Below, piece after piece: positions 45,366-57,150 of a DNA stretch of 64,000 bases. Positions within the stretch are counted from its first letter, which is position 1, and every line of letters begins with the position of its first letter. The DNA is from Nitrospinaceae bacterium (GTDB taxonomy: Bacteria > Nitrospinota > Nitrospinia > Nitrospinales > VA-1): the NCBI GenBank assembly GCA_029261655.1, contig JAJDAY010000015.1, positions 1-64,000 on the forward strand. Reading direction: 5' to 3'. The notes beneath the pieces were generated by a model. That model made no database searches. It worked only from the letters and a program-made list of their open reading frames with translations, and was not told the origin of the DNA. Position numbers and translations under genes: made by a program.

Positions 45366-46081
45366 AGCGGGCCCTGGTTACAGGCGGGAGCGGGTTGATC
45401 GGCGCCGCTATTTGCGAAACCCTGGCGGCGGAGGGTTTGCACGTCCTCGTCCACGCTCATCAGAAACCGGAACGGGCAAGGCAGGTGGTGGAAAAAATTC
45501 AATCTGACGGCCATTCGGCGGAAGCCGTCTGTTTCGATGTCAGCGACCGCAAGGCCACCGCGCAAAGTCTGAAAAAAATATTAGCATCTGGCCCCATACA
45601 GGTGTTGGTGAACAATGCCGGGACTCATGAAGACGCTCCTCTGGCCGGCATGTCGCCCGAACAGTGGGACAACGTCATACAAGTCACGTTGAACGGATTT
45701 TATAATGTCACCCAACCTCTTTTGCTGCCCATGATAGGCACGCGCTGGGGTCGAATCATCAGTATCTCATCCATTACCGGGGTTGCCGGCAATCGGGGGC
45801 AGACCAATTACGCCGCCGCAAAAGCGGGTTTGCATGGAGCCAGTCAATCTTTATCGAAAGAGGTGGCCTCGCGAGGAATCACCGTCAACGTCATTGCGCC
45901 CGGAATAATCCTGTCTCCAGCGACGGAGGCGCATTTTTCCGCCACCGACGTGAATAATTTAATTCCCATGAAGCGCAAGGGAACGCCTCAGGAAATAGCC
46001 CATGTAGCGGCCTTCCTCGCATCCACAAATGCGTCTTACATATCCGGTCAGATTATTAACGTGAATGGCGGGATGTTATAA
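45362..46081 (+). CDS. 3-oxoacyl-ACP reductase (FabG-like SDR)
   Basis: 239 residues, TTG start overlapping the preceding stop. NAD(P)-binding TGGSGLIGAAICETL, NNAG at about 81-84, and the catalytic set S (SISSITG), Y and K (YAAAKAG) are present, as is PG after VNVIAPGI. It reduces the beta-keto group during chain extension. The position after the dehydratase matches aryl-polyene clusters. Confidence 0.9.
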   Translation: MKRALVTGGSGLIGAAICETLAAEGLHVLVHAHQKPERARQVVEKIQSDGHSAEAVCFDVSDRKATAQSLKKILASGPIQVLVNNAGTHEDAPLAGMSPEQWDNVIQVTLNGFYNVTQPLLLPMIGTRWGRIISISSITGVAGNRGQTNYAAAKAGLHGASQSLSKEVASRGITVNVIAPGIILSPATEAHFSATDVNNLIPMKRKGTPQEIAHVAAFLASTNASYISGQIINVNGGML

Positions 46082-46096
46082 TATTCTGGTTCGACT

Positions 46097-46849
46097 ATGC
46101 CGCTATCCTCCCCTCTGCCTGTAAACAAAGAAAAATCAAATGCAAAATTTGCGGCCATCATTCCGGCCTTTAACGAGGGAAAAACTATCCGGGAGCTGGT
46201 GGAGGGAACTTTAAATCAAATCAGCCGTGTGGTGGTTGTGAATGATGGTTCTACCGACAATACCTGCCGGCAACTTGAGAACCTTCCCATAGAAATCCTT
46301 TCCCATGAGGACAATCAAAGGAAAGCTCACGCGTTGTGGCGCGGGTTTCGCCTTGTTCTTGAATCCGAGCCAGATCTGGAGGGAGTCATTACTCTGGATG
46401 GGGACGGCCAGCACCTGCCTGAAGATATTCCGAGACTGGTCGCGGCCTACGCGGATTTTCCGAACCACTTGATCATCGGCACACGGACCCGCGATTGGGG
46501 CTTGTTTCCGCCTGTCCGCCGATGGGCCAACCAACTGGCTAACCTGGGCATCTCCCTGGCCGCGGGGTGCAGGATACCCGACACGCAATCCGGATTTCGC
46601 TTGTACCCTTCCTCTCTCCTACGATTATTGCAGGCAGACTCCAACCATTACAACGGCTTTGTGTTCGAAAGTGAAGTGATCATCGAGGCCGTTAAGCTGG
46701 GGTTCAAAGTTCATTCCATCCCGATTGCGGCGGTCTATGGGAACGAACTGAGAAAATCGCATTACCGCCCTGCCCGGGATACCCTGGAAATCGGAAAAAT
46801 GATTGTGGAGAAAATTGCGTCCCGTTTTCTGAAACCTGCCCGAAAATAA
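46097..46849 (+). CDS. GT2-family glycosyltransferase
   Basis: 250 residues. AAIIPAFNEGKTIRELVEG, VVVVNDGSTDNT and ITLDGDGQHLPEDI (the DxD region) are typical of dolichol-phosphate-mannose-synthase-like GT2 enzymes; QSGFRLYP follows. There is no membrane anchor except short hydrophobic stretches. It follows the ketoreductase by 15 bp and is probably the last gene of the pigment operon, where it may add a sugar linking the polyene to its lipid anchor. Confidence 0.82.
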   Translation: MPLSSPLPVNKEKSNAKFAAIIPAFNEGKTIRELVEGTLNQISRVVVVNDGSTDNTCRQLENLPIEILSHEDNQRKAHALWRGFRLVLESEPDLEGVITLDGDGQHLPEDIPRLVAAYADFPNHLIIGTRTRDWGLFPPVRRWANQLANLGISLAAGCRIPDTQSGFRLYPSSLLRLLQADSNHYNGFVFESEVIIEAVKLGFKVHSIPIAAVYGNELRKSHYRPARDTLEIGKMIVEKIASRFLKPARK

Positions 46850-46884
46850 TCCCGAAGGATCGTTTTCTTTCTATCCAGATTCAC

Positions 46885-47277
46885 CTAAAGTGTGGATATT
46901 TCGGCATTGATGGATTTATCAAGGTTTTGCACCCATAAATTATAAGTCTTATGAATATTTGTTCCATCGTATTTTAAATTAGAACTGTTTCTATAGGTAA
47001 TATTGTACTCTTTAGTATTATAGGTAATATCTACGACCGCAAGATGAGTACGTTTATGCAAAGTCCCAACCATCACTCCAGGGCTCACCGCCTTAATCTT
47101 CCAGCCCAATCGTGCACCTGCTGTGCCGATCGCCTTTTCGATTTGTTGCAGGGTAGGTTGTGTGTCTCCATAAAGCGATACCGGCGACTTTTCTACATTG
47201 TGAACAAGTGCAGTTCTACAACCCATACCCAAAGTCATTATCAAAGCTAAAAAGACCAGGATAATTTTTCGATTCAT
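46885..47277 (-). CDS. Small lipoprotein, function unknown
   Basis: 130 residues with signal peptide and lipobox LGMGC; the mature protein starts CRTALVHNV. The rest (KAIGTAGARLGWKIKAVSPG, THLAVVDITYNTKEYNITY) has strand-rich character and resembles small secreted proteins of unknown role. It lies convergent to the GT2 gene and downstream of the acyltransferase region. It is probably outer-membrane anchored; no link to the pigment pathway is shown. Confidence 0.7.
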   Translation of the reverse strand: MNRKIILVFLALIMTLGMGCRTALVHNVEKSPVSLYGDTQPTLQQIEKAIGTAGARLGWKIKAVSPGVMVGTLHKRTHLAVVDITYNTKEYNITYRNSSNLKYDGTNIHKTYNLWVQNLDKSINAEISTL

Positions 47278-47406
47278 AACATTTTTCCCTTAATAAGGTT
47301 TTAATTATCAAACTTTGGCACTTCCCCTTGCCGGAAAATTCAACGCACATAATACCAGCATTGCTTGATTCAATTCTATTAAAAATTTTGAACACCCGCG
47401 TCAAAA

Positions 47407-48288
47407 TTATTCCCAGTAATCGAAAAAATTAAACCAATTATAGGGAGCCTTCCTGCTGTATTCTTCCAGACGGTTTGCGTACCTCTGCATCCACTCCTGC
47501 TTGCCATTTTCATCGTCCCTCCCTTCCAATTGAATTTTATCTGTAAGCTTTTCAAAAAAAATGTCATAGCGATTGCCGCCCCTATAGATTCCAAAAAATA
47601 AAACAACAGGAACTTTTAAAATCCCGGCCAGGGTCGCCGGCCCTGATGGGAAACGGGCTTTTCGACCCAGAAAATCACAGGAAACCGATTTTTCATTTTG
47701 AAACACCCGATCCGCAAGCAAGGCAACCATATGGCCTTCACCCACCATTTCTTTCACTTTAAGAAGGGAATGCGGATCTCCAATTTGAATGATTGACTGG
47801 GCGATTTCGGGATTCAGATTATTGAGTATCGTATTCGCATTTTCGGTACTGCTGTCGTTCATCAAAATCTTAGGGCTGAAACCCAGATTGGACAACCCGT
47901 AAGCCCGAACAATTTCAAAACTTCCCAGGTGAGACCCGAACAGCAGACACCCCTTTCCGGGGTTTTCCGAAAACACCGATTTTCCGTAAACGTTAACTTC
48001 AAGGTCCTGCCCCCCATCCTTCAAAATAAAAACGCGATCAAGAAATACGGAGGCAAAAAAGTGATAATGACGAAAAATATCCAAATAATTTATTTTTCGA
48101 GATAACACACACCCCAGGAAATTTCTGGATGCTTCTTTAGTGATCCTTGAAAAAAATAAATAATACAAAGTGATGGGGTAAAGCAAAAGCCGACTCAAGG
48201 ACCTGCCAAAAGTCACAGCAAACCAAAGCATTAACTTCAGCACCCAGGCATAGCTACGCTCTTTATGTTCCAACCAGCCAGAACTCAT
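47407..48288 (-). CDS. LpxL/HtrB-type lysophospholipid acyltransferase
   Basis: 293 residues. The N-terminal membrane-associated part contains LMLWFAVTFGRSLSRLLLYP. The acyltransferase motif is HX4E in FGSHLGSFEIVRA, followed by VALLADRVF and FPSGPATLAGILKVPVVLFF. Similar acyltransferases occur in aryl-polyene and flexirubin clusters, where they are thought to attach the polyene to a lipid. Here the gene lies on the opposite strand just after the cluster, so membership is likely but not proven; it might instead act on lipid A. Confidence 0.82.
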   Translation of the reverse strand: MSSGWLEHKERSYAWVLKLMLWFAVTFGRSLSRLLLYPITLYYLFFSRITKEASRNFLGCVLSRKINYLDIFRHYHFFASVFLDRVFILKDGGQDLEVNVYGKSVFSENPGKGCLLFGSHLGSFEIVRAYGLSNLGFSPKILMNDSSTENANTILNNLNPEIAQSIIQIGDPHSLLKVKEMVGEGHMVALLADRVFQNEKSVSCDFLGRKARFPSGPATLAGILKVPVVLFFGIYRGGNRYDIFFEKLTDKIQLEGRDDENGKQEWMQRYANRLEEYSRKAPYNWFNFFDYWE

Positions 48289-48479
48289 GGGAAAATATCT
48301 TGGGTCAAAGGAATGGGGATCGAAGGAAAGGGCACTATAAAAAAATATTTATGATCGACTCATCGTCCATCGATTATCAAACTGATTTTTCAAAACTCTC
48401 CGCTTCTGTTTTTTCTTTTCTCAAAATTCCTGCTTAAAGGCCTAACAGCCGGGGAACAGATCACTGGGACAGATCACTC

Positions 48480-48923
48480 CTAAGGCAAACTCTTTTCCGC
48501 TTTATTCAAGGCTTCCCCGAGGGCTTCATAGGCATTAGAAAACCCGCTTTTTATTTCATTCCACGCATTGGCGGAACCGTGTTTCATCCCGCCGTACCAT
48601 TCGGCAACTTCATTTCTCTTTTTTTTGAGAGCGCGGATGCTTTTTTTCTTCTTCTCTCTTGCCGATGTCGACATACGTTCCCATTTTTCATTCAGGTCTG
48701 ATTCCATTTCCTCTATACGGTTGTCCATATTGTTCAACGTGGATTTCACACTCTGGACGGCTTCATCCCGTTGTTCCACCGAATATTTCTTTATCATCTC
48801 GGTGGCTTCCTTAACCTCCTCCTTCATCTTCATTTTTGTGGTCTTCTCCCCAAAAGAGGGCATGGTAAGGATAATGGCTAAAGCAAGGGTCACGAACAGT
48901 ATGAACAGGTTGGGTTTTTGCAT
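48480..48923 (-). CDS. Exported coiled-coil protein, function unknown
   Basis: 147 residues. A signal peptide (LFILFVTLALAIILTMPSFG) is followed by an almost entirely helical, charged chain with heptad-like spacing (SVKSTLNNMDNRIEEMESDL). It resembles periplasmic stress-associated coiled-coil proteins in general terms only. The last 35 residues (NAWNEIKSGFSNAYEALGEA) form a conserved-looking amphipathic helix. Confidence 0.6.
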   Translation of the reverse strand: MQKPNLFILFVTLALAIILTMPSFGEKTTKMKMKEEVKEATEMIKKYSVEQRDEAVQSVKSTLNNMDNRIEEMESDLNEKWERMSTSAREKKKKSIRALKKKRNEVAEWYGGMKHGSANAWNEIKSGFSNAYEALGEALNKAEKSLP

Positions 48924-49322
48924 ATTTTATTTTTTAAAAATTATTTAAAAGGAATGATCCGGTTAATAACAGAATTTCGGCACAGGAAACCCGCCGGAGT
49001 CCAGTCAGGTTTTGGACGCCAACGCCTTTCTCACACAGGGCGAAACTGTCCTCTTCAGTTTTTTGATGAAAATTTAGCACATTGCATCCGACGCTTCCAT
49101 ACATTTTTATTGCCTCTTCAGGCTCCTGAACCCAACCAGAATGTCCCCCAACGGCTTTTTCAATAGTAAACCGGTTTTGGGGATAACATTAATTATTAAC
49201 GTTACATTCTCCGCTCAATGGTTATTTTGGAGTGGCCCTGATTAAAAAATGTGTTTTTTTTCAACGAGTTTTGGTTATAATGAATCATCCTTTGTCAAAG
49301 CGCTAACGGTCTCGTATTCCTT
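48924..49322. other. Intergenic region upstream of the metal-efflux locus
   Basis: About 400 bp. An 82-codon frame here lacks protein character. TATAAT at 49276-49281, preceded by TTGG, is a plausible -10 for the following gene but has only a T-rich stretch as -35. TTAATTATTAA at about 49189-49199 is a short palindrome. No riboswitch was recognised. Confidence 0.35.
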
Positions 49323-49775
49323 ATGGATGGATTTAGCAAAAATAAAAACGGGTTGATATTTTTCCTGGTTATCCTGATTCTGGGGTTCCCATTTGTTCAT
49401 TATCACCCCGACAACGCTCACACCCATCAAAGTGAGCTGGTCGAGCACCATCACGAAGGGCATTTCCATTCGCATGAACTGAGCGGCATTGTCAACCTGG
49501 TCACCCATGATTCTCCAACCCCCTGGCAGAGTGAAGAGCATCATCCTCACTCGGACACCGATGCCGGCACAAATTATTTTGAAATCAGCCTGCAGAAATC
49601 AAGTGGGAGCCCGGAAAAAACACCCAGGGTTATCAAAAGTGGAAATACCGGTCATCCCATTTTAACCGCAGGGCCGGTCCTTTTTCATCCTGTCCCCATT
49701 GACATTCTGGCATTTCAAAGTTCCTGTTTAGCCGATTCCCCTAAAGAACGTTCCCCGCCCTCCCTGCTCGTTTAA
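49323..49775 (+). CDS. Histidine-rich membrane-anchored protein upstream of czcCBA
   Basis: 150 residues. One N-terminal membrane segment (LIFFLVILILGFPFVHYH) is followed by a His-dense stretch, residues about 25-80: HYHPDNAHTH, EHHHEGHFHSHE and EEHHPHSDTD. The remaining tail is unremarkable. It is probably periplasmic and binds divalent metal, which fits the location 146 bp before a Czc-type efflux operon. Similar His-rich small proteins precede cus/czc operons in other bacteria. The start has no strong ribosome binding site. Confidence 0.65.
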   Translation: MDGFSKNKNGLIFFLVILILGFPFVHYHPDNAHTHQSELVEHHHEGHFHSHELSGIVNLVTHDSPTPWQSEEHHPHSDTDAGTNYFEISLQKSSGSPEKTPRVIKSGNTGHPILTAGPVLFHPVPIDILAFQSSCLADSPKERSPPSLLV

Positions 49776-49921
49776 TCTATTCCGATTCTACCCTTAAAAA
49801 ATTTTTACGCCAGAACGATCCTGTTCAAAGGTTCTTTCTGACGAGACCCTTGCCTGTTCATTTTTGCTGGTAATGGCATTGCCGTGGTCTATTTGTTTCT
49901 AATTTATCGAGGTACTAATCA

Positions 49922-51247
49922 ATGAAACGATTGTTCATCCTTATGCGGATTGGCGTGTTTTTACTCGTCCTGACACCTCATTCAGGTTTTGCGGTCCCTG
50001 AGGGTTCCATCGAAATCACCAAGGACCCGGGAGAACCCATCACTCTGCAAAAAGCGCTTTCATTGGCTTTGACTAAAAACCCTGCGCTCGATGTTTTTTC
50101 TTTAGAACAACGCGTAAGAGAAGCCCGCGCTCTGCAATCGGGGCTTCTTCCCAATCCGGAACTTGAAATTATGGTGGAAGATATCGCGGGTTCCGGGAAT
50201 TTTAATGGGTTCAGCGGGTCACAAACAACCATTCAACTGAGCCAGCTGGTAGAACTCGGTGGAAAAAGAAGCGCCCGGTTACGGGCCAATGACCTTTTCG
50301 GAGAACTGGCCGGTTGGGACTATGAAACCAAACGCATGGATGTGTTGACCGAAGTTGCAAAAGCGTATTCCGATGTATTGAAAGCGCAACAGCTCGTGCT
50401 TTTGTCAAAAAGCCTCACCGATCTTGGCGACCAGTTTCTAAAGGCTGTTACCGAAAGAGTCGAATCGGGAAAAGTAGCCGCCCTGGAAAAAACCAAAGCG
50501 GAAGTTTTTCTTTCCACCGTGCGGATTCAACTTGAAAAAGAAAAGCGCGATTTGATAATCGCCCGAAGAAATCTTTCTATCCTCTGGGGGAGCACTCGAC
50601 CCCAGTTCGAATCCGCTCTGGGCGATTTTTTTGCCATCTCCAGGGTTCCTTCTCTGGAACATTTGATGGATCGTTTGGCGGGAAACCCTGACCTTGCAAG
50701 GTGGGCAATGGAATTGGAACAGAAACAATCCGTTGTGGACAAGGAACTATCCAAAAGAATCCCCGACCTCAAAATTTTAGGAGGTTTTAGACGCATAGAA
50801 CAAACCGACGACAACGCTCTGGTATTTGGGTTTTCCATTCCCTTGCAGTTTTTCAATCGGAACCAGGGTTCTGTCAAAGAAGCCCGCCACAACCTGGCCA
50901 AAGCCAATGCCCAAAAACGGGCAGCTGAAATTAAAGTGACAAAAAAACTTTTAGAAACCTACAACACGGTGGATTTTACCCAATCCCAAGTGATTACCAT
51001 CAAGAAAACAATTCTCCCCGGTGCAAAAAAGGCCTTTGATGGGGTCAATGAAGGATATCGTTTTGGCAAGTTCGGTTACCTGGATGTTCTGGACAGTCAG
51101 AAAATCTTTTTTAAAGCCCAGGGGCAATATCTAGAAGCACTGGCAGACCACCACAAGGCAGTCGCCGATGTGGAACGACTCATAGGAGAACCCCTTGCAC
51201 CCGGCAACCAACCTTTGGAAAATCCAGAGGGAGAGGAGGGCCCATGA
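49922..51247 (+). CDS. czcC: Outer-membrane factor of heavy-metal RND efflux (CzcC-like)
   Basis: 441 residues of the TolC superfamily. Signal peptide to about residue 24, then two OEP repeats: TLQKALSLALTKNPALDVF with ELEIMVEDIAG, and later IPDLKILGGFRRIEQTDDNALVFGFSIPL. FGYLDVLDSQKIFF is the second conserved coiled-coil segment. It forms the channel through the outer membrane. There is no lipobox, unlike some relatives. GAGG precedes the ATG. The end overlaps czcB (ATGA). Confidence 0.9.
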   Translation: MKRLFILMRIGVFLLVLTPHSGFAVPEGSIEITKDPGEPITLQKALSLALTKNPALDVFSLEQRVREARALQSGLLPNPELEIMVEDIAGSGNFNGFSGSQTTIQLSQLVELGGKRSARLRANDLFGELAGWDYETKRMDVLTEVAKAYSDVLKAQQLVLLSKSLTDLGDQFLKAVTERVESGKVAALEKTKAEVFLSTVRIQLEKEKRDLIIARRNLSILWGSTRPQFESALGDFFAISRVPSLEHLMDRLAGNPDLARWAMELEQKQSVVDKELSKRIPDLKILGGFRRIEQTDDNALVFGFSIPLQFFNRNQGSVKEARHNLAKANAQKRAAEIKVTKKLLETYNTVDFTQSQVITIKKTILPGAKKAFDGVNEGYRFGKFGYLDVLDSQKIFFKAQGQYLEALADHHKAVADVERLIGEPLAPGNQPLENPEGEEGP

Positions 51248-53016
51248 AAAACAAAATCCCCTCTTCAGTCATCACAATTATTGTGCTGGGTGCAGTCTTA
51301 GCTTTCGGAATTTTAAATCTGGAAAATCCTTCCAAAAAGCAGGACTCCCATGAATCGGACAAAACTGACATGGAATCTGGCAAGGCCGAATCCATCCCTC
51401 GGGGAAAGCATGGCGGCTGGCTATTCTCTAAAAACGACTTACAAATCGAAGTCAAAATTTTTGAAAAAGGGGTTCCGCCTCAATTCAGAGTGTACATAAC
51501 CGATTCTCAGGGAAAGAATATCGCCCTTCAAGAGGTCGCCTTGACGATTGATCTACACAGGTTGGACCGCATCGACAAAATTAATTTCAAACCTTCAGGA
51601 GATTATCTTCTGGGCGATAAAGTTGTCGTGGAGCCGCATTCCTTTAACGTGAAAATCGAAACCCAATGGAAAGGGACAGTCTATGAATGGGAGTTTTCAC
51701 AAATTGAAGCCCGCGCCGAACTTCCCGACGAAGCCATAGTCAATGCCGGTATCATCGTTGCGTCTGCGGGTCCGGCCAAGTTGAATAACAAACTCCGGTT
51801 GACCGGAGAAATCGGGTTGAATGAAGAACGGGTCGTTCATATTGTTCCAAGGCTGGACGGCGTGGTGAAAAAAGTTTTTAAAGACTTAGGGGATCGGGTA
51901 AAAAAAGGCGAACTCCTTGCTGTTCTTGAAAGCCGGGAACTTGCCGACGCGAAAATAAATTATCTTGGTGCCATACAAAATTCCGATTTGGCAAAAATTG
52001 ATCTTAAAAGAGAATCTCTTCTGTTTGAAAACACTTCCAGAATGCTGGAACTTCTTGAACAGGAATTGGATTTGGAAAAAATATACAGCGACCTGAATAA
52101 CCTTCAAATAGGTAAGAGTCGTGAATTACTCATTCCCGCGTATGCGAAATTAAAACTCACAAAATCCGTTTATCTGCGCGAAAAAAATCTTTTAAAAAAA
52201 GGTATCTCGTCAGAATCCGAATACCTTCTGGCCGAAGAAGACTACAAGAGCGCCGAGGCCCGATACATCGCTCTCAGGGAAAAAATTGCCTACGACGGAC
52301 CCTGGACGGTTCGTCAAAAAAAACGGACCCAGGAAATGGAGCAGTTCAATCTTCAAACCGCAAGGCAAAAACTTTTTGCGCTCGGCATGACCAAAAATGA
52401 AATACGCGATTTAACAGATCAGGAAGAAACCGGATTCACTCACCATGAACTGAGGTCTCCTCTCCAAGGGGTCATCATAAAAAAACATTTAACCACCGGA
52501 GAGGCCGTTAAAAAAGACGACGATGTTTTTCTCCTCGCCGATTTCTCGGACGTTTGGGTGAACTTCTCCATTCCCGCCAAAGATCTTAAACACGTTAAAC
52601 GGGGACAAACTGTTTTAGTGAAGGACAACGACCTTGGTCTTAAAGCCACGGGGAAACTGTCCTACCTCGATTCCATCGTTGACGAAAAAACCAGAATGGT
52701 CACGGGCCGGATCGTGATTCCAAACCCCGGCAGGCGGTGGCGCCCTGGAACCTTCGTCACGGTTGAATTAATGATTGAGGAGCGAACCGTACCCATTGCC
52801 GTTTCAACGGAAGCCATTCAAACGATCAGGGACTGGTCGGTGGTATTCGTCAAATACGGCAATTTCTTTGAGGCCAGGCCATTGGAACTGGGAGAAAACG
52901 ACGGAGACCGGGTGGAAGTTTTGCAGGGTTTGTCCAAGGGAGAACAATACGTGGCCCAAAACAGTTTCGCGGTGAAGGCCGAAATAGAAAAATCTTCCGC
53001 CACGCACGATCATTGA
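51244..53016 (+). CDS. czcB: Periplasmic adaptor of heavy-metal RND efflux (CzcB-like)
   Basis: 590 residues, longer than standard adaptors because of an extra N-terminal domain typical of CzcB (KHGGWLFSKNDLQIEVKIFE, residues 56-75). One N-terminal membrane segment. Core: VVHIVPRLDGVVKKVFKDLGD as lipoyl-type strand, a long coiled-coil hairpin, SPLQGVIIKKHLTTGEAV, then a beta-barrel part (DVWVNFSIPAKDLKHVKRGQ). It joins the inner-membrane pump to the outer-membrane channel. Confidence 0.9.
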   Translation: MKNKIPSSVITIIVLGAVLAFGILNLENPSKKQDSHESDKTDMESGKAESIPRGKHGGWLFSKNDLQIEVKIFEKGVPPQFRVYITDSQGKNIALQEVALTIDLHRLDRIDKINFKPSGDYLLGDKVVVEPHSFNVKIETQWKGTVYEWEFSQIEARAELPDEAIVNAGIIVASAGPAKLNNKLRLTGEIGLNEERVVHIVPRLDGVVKKVFKDLGDRVKKGELLAVLESRELADAKINYLGAIQNSDLAKIDLKRESLLFENTSRMLELLEQELDLEKIYSDLNNLQIGKSRELLIPAYAKLKLTKSVYLREKNLLKKGISSESEYLLAEEDYKSAEARYIALREKIAYDGPWTVRQKKRTQEMEQFNLQTARQKLFALGMTKNEIRDLTDQEETGFTHHELRSPLQGVIIKKHLTTGEAVKKDDDVFLLADFSDVWVNFSIPAKDLKHVKRGQTVLVKDNDLGLKATGKLSYLDSIVDEKTRMVTGRIVIPNPGRRWRPGTFVTVELMIEERTVPIAVSTEAIQTIRDWSVVFVKYGNFFEARPLELGENDGDRVEVLQGLSKGEQYVAQNSFAVKAEIEKSSATHDH

Positions 53017-56205
<3,189 letters not shown>

Positions 56206-56295
56206 AGCACTTGGTGCTATTATAAAAATCTCTGAGTAAACCAAGAAAAAACTTAAATCCGCTTGATGCAAAATTTTTTTGAGGGAGAAATCCGA

Positions 56296-57108
56296 ATGTT
56301 TGAATCTTTCGATCTTGAACAGTTGACCAATTCCTACCTGATTCCATGGGGAATCAATATTACGTTTGCCCTGGTTATTTTTATTGTCGGGAAAATGGTG
56401 GCCAAGGGAATTGTTTCTGTCACCAAAAAGATGTTGGGCAAGGCAAAAATGGACGAAATTCTAATTAATTTTGTCAGCTCCATTTTAAGTACGGTTCTGC
56501 TTCTTTTCATCATCGTCGCGGCGCTGGATCAACTGGGAGTCGACACAACTTCGCTGATCGCCTTGTTGGGCGCCGCGGGTCTCGCCGTCGGACTGGCGTT
56601 GCAGGGGTCTTTGCAAAACTTCGCCGCAGGCGTCATGCTGATAATTTTTCGTCCCTTCAAAGCGGGTGATTTTGTTGAGGCGGGGGGGGTCAGCGGTGTG
56701 GTGGAAAACATTAGTATTTTCAGTTCCATTTTCCGTACGGGAGACAACCGGGAAGTGATCATCCCCAATGGCGCCATTTATGGCGGCACCATCACCAATT
56801 TTTCCGCCAGAGAAACCCGCAGGGTCGACATGGTGTTTGGCATCGGCTATGGAGACGACATCCGCCAGGCAAAAGAAGTGATCCGCGGAATACTGGAAAA
56901 CGATGCCAGGATATTGAAAGAACCTGCTCCCTTGATTGCCGTGGGAGAACTCGCCGACAGTAGCGTCAACTTCAATGTCCGTCCGTGGGTGAAAAGCGGC
57001 GACTATTGGGGCGTTAAATTCGATTTGACGGAAGAGATCAAGCTGGCGTTCGATGCGAAAGGCATTTCCATTCCTTATCCGCAGATGGATGTTCACACAG
57101 ACAATTGA
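56296..57108 (+). CDS. mscS: Small-conductance mechanosensitive channel MscS
   Basis: 270 residues from ATG 56296, which has GAGGGAG 8 bp upstream; starts at 56263/56266 lack one. Three helices: residues about 17-40, 60-85 and TM3 (LLGAAGLAVGLALQGSLQNFAAG), the pore helix with Gly/Ala packing. The cytoplasmic beta domain begins FRPFKAGDFVEAGGVSGVVE, followed by VIIPNGAI and SARETRRVDMVFGIGYGDD. It relieves turgor on hypo-osmotic shock. It has its own ribosome binding site 90 bp after czcA. Confidence 0.93.
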   Translation: MFESFDLEQLTNSYLIPWGINITFALVIFIVGKMVAKGIVSVTKKMLGKAKMDEILINFVSSILSTVLLLFIIVAALDQLGVDTTSLIALLGAAGLAVGLALQGSLQNFAAGVMLIIFRPFKAGDFVEAGGVSGVVENISIFSSIFRTGDNREVIIPNGAIYGGTITNFSARETRRVDMVFGIGYGDDIRQAKEVIRGILENDARILKEPAPLIAVGELADSSVNFNVRPWVKSGDYWGVKFDLTEEIKLAFDAKGISIPYPQMDVHTDN

Positions 57109-57150
57109 GCATGAATTGCAAACGATCTGGGGTTGCGGGGGCTGTTCGGT

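Noticed and set aside
48918-49166. 82-codon open frame before the His-rich gene
   Set aside because: Composition is not protein-like and no motif is present; treated as intergenic.
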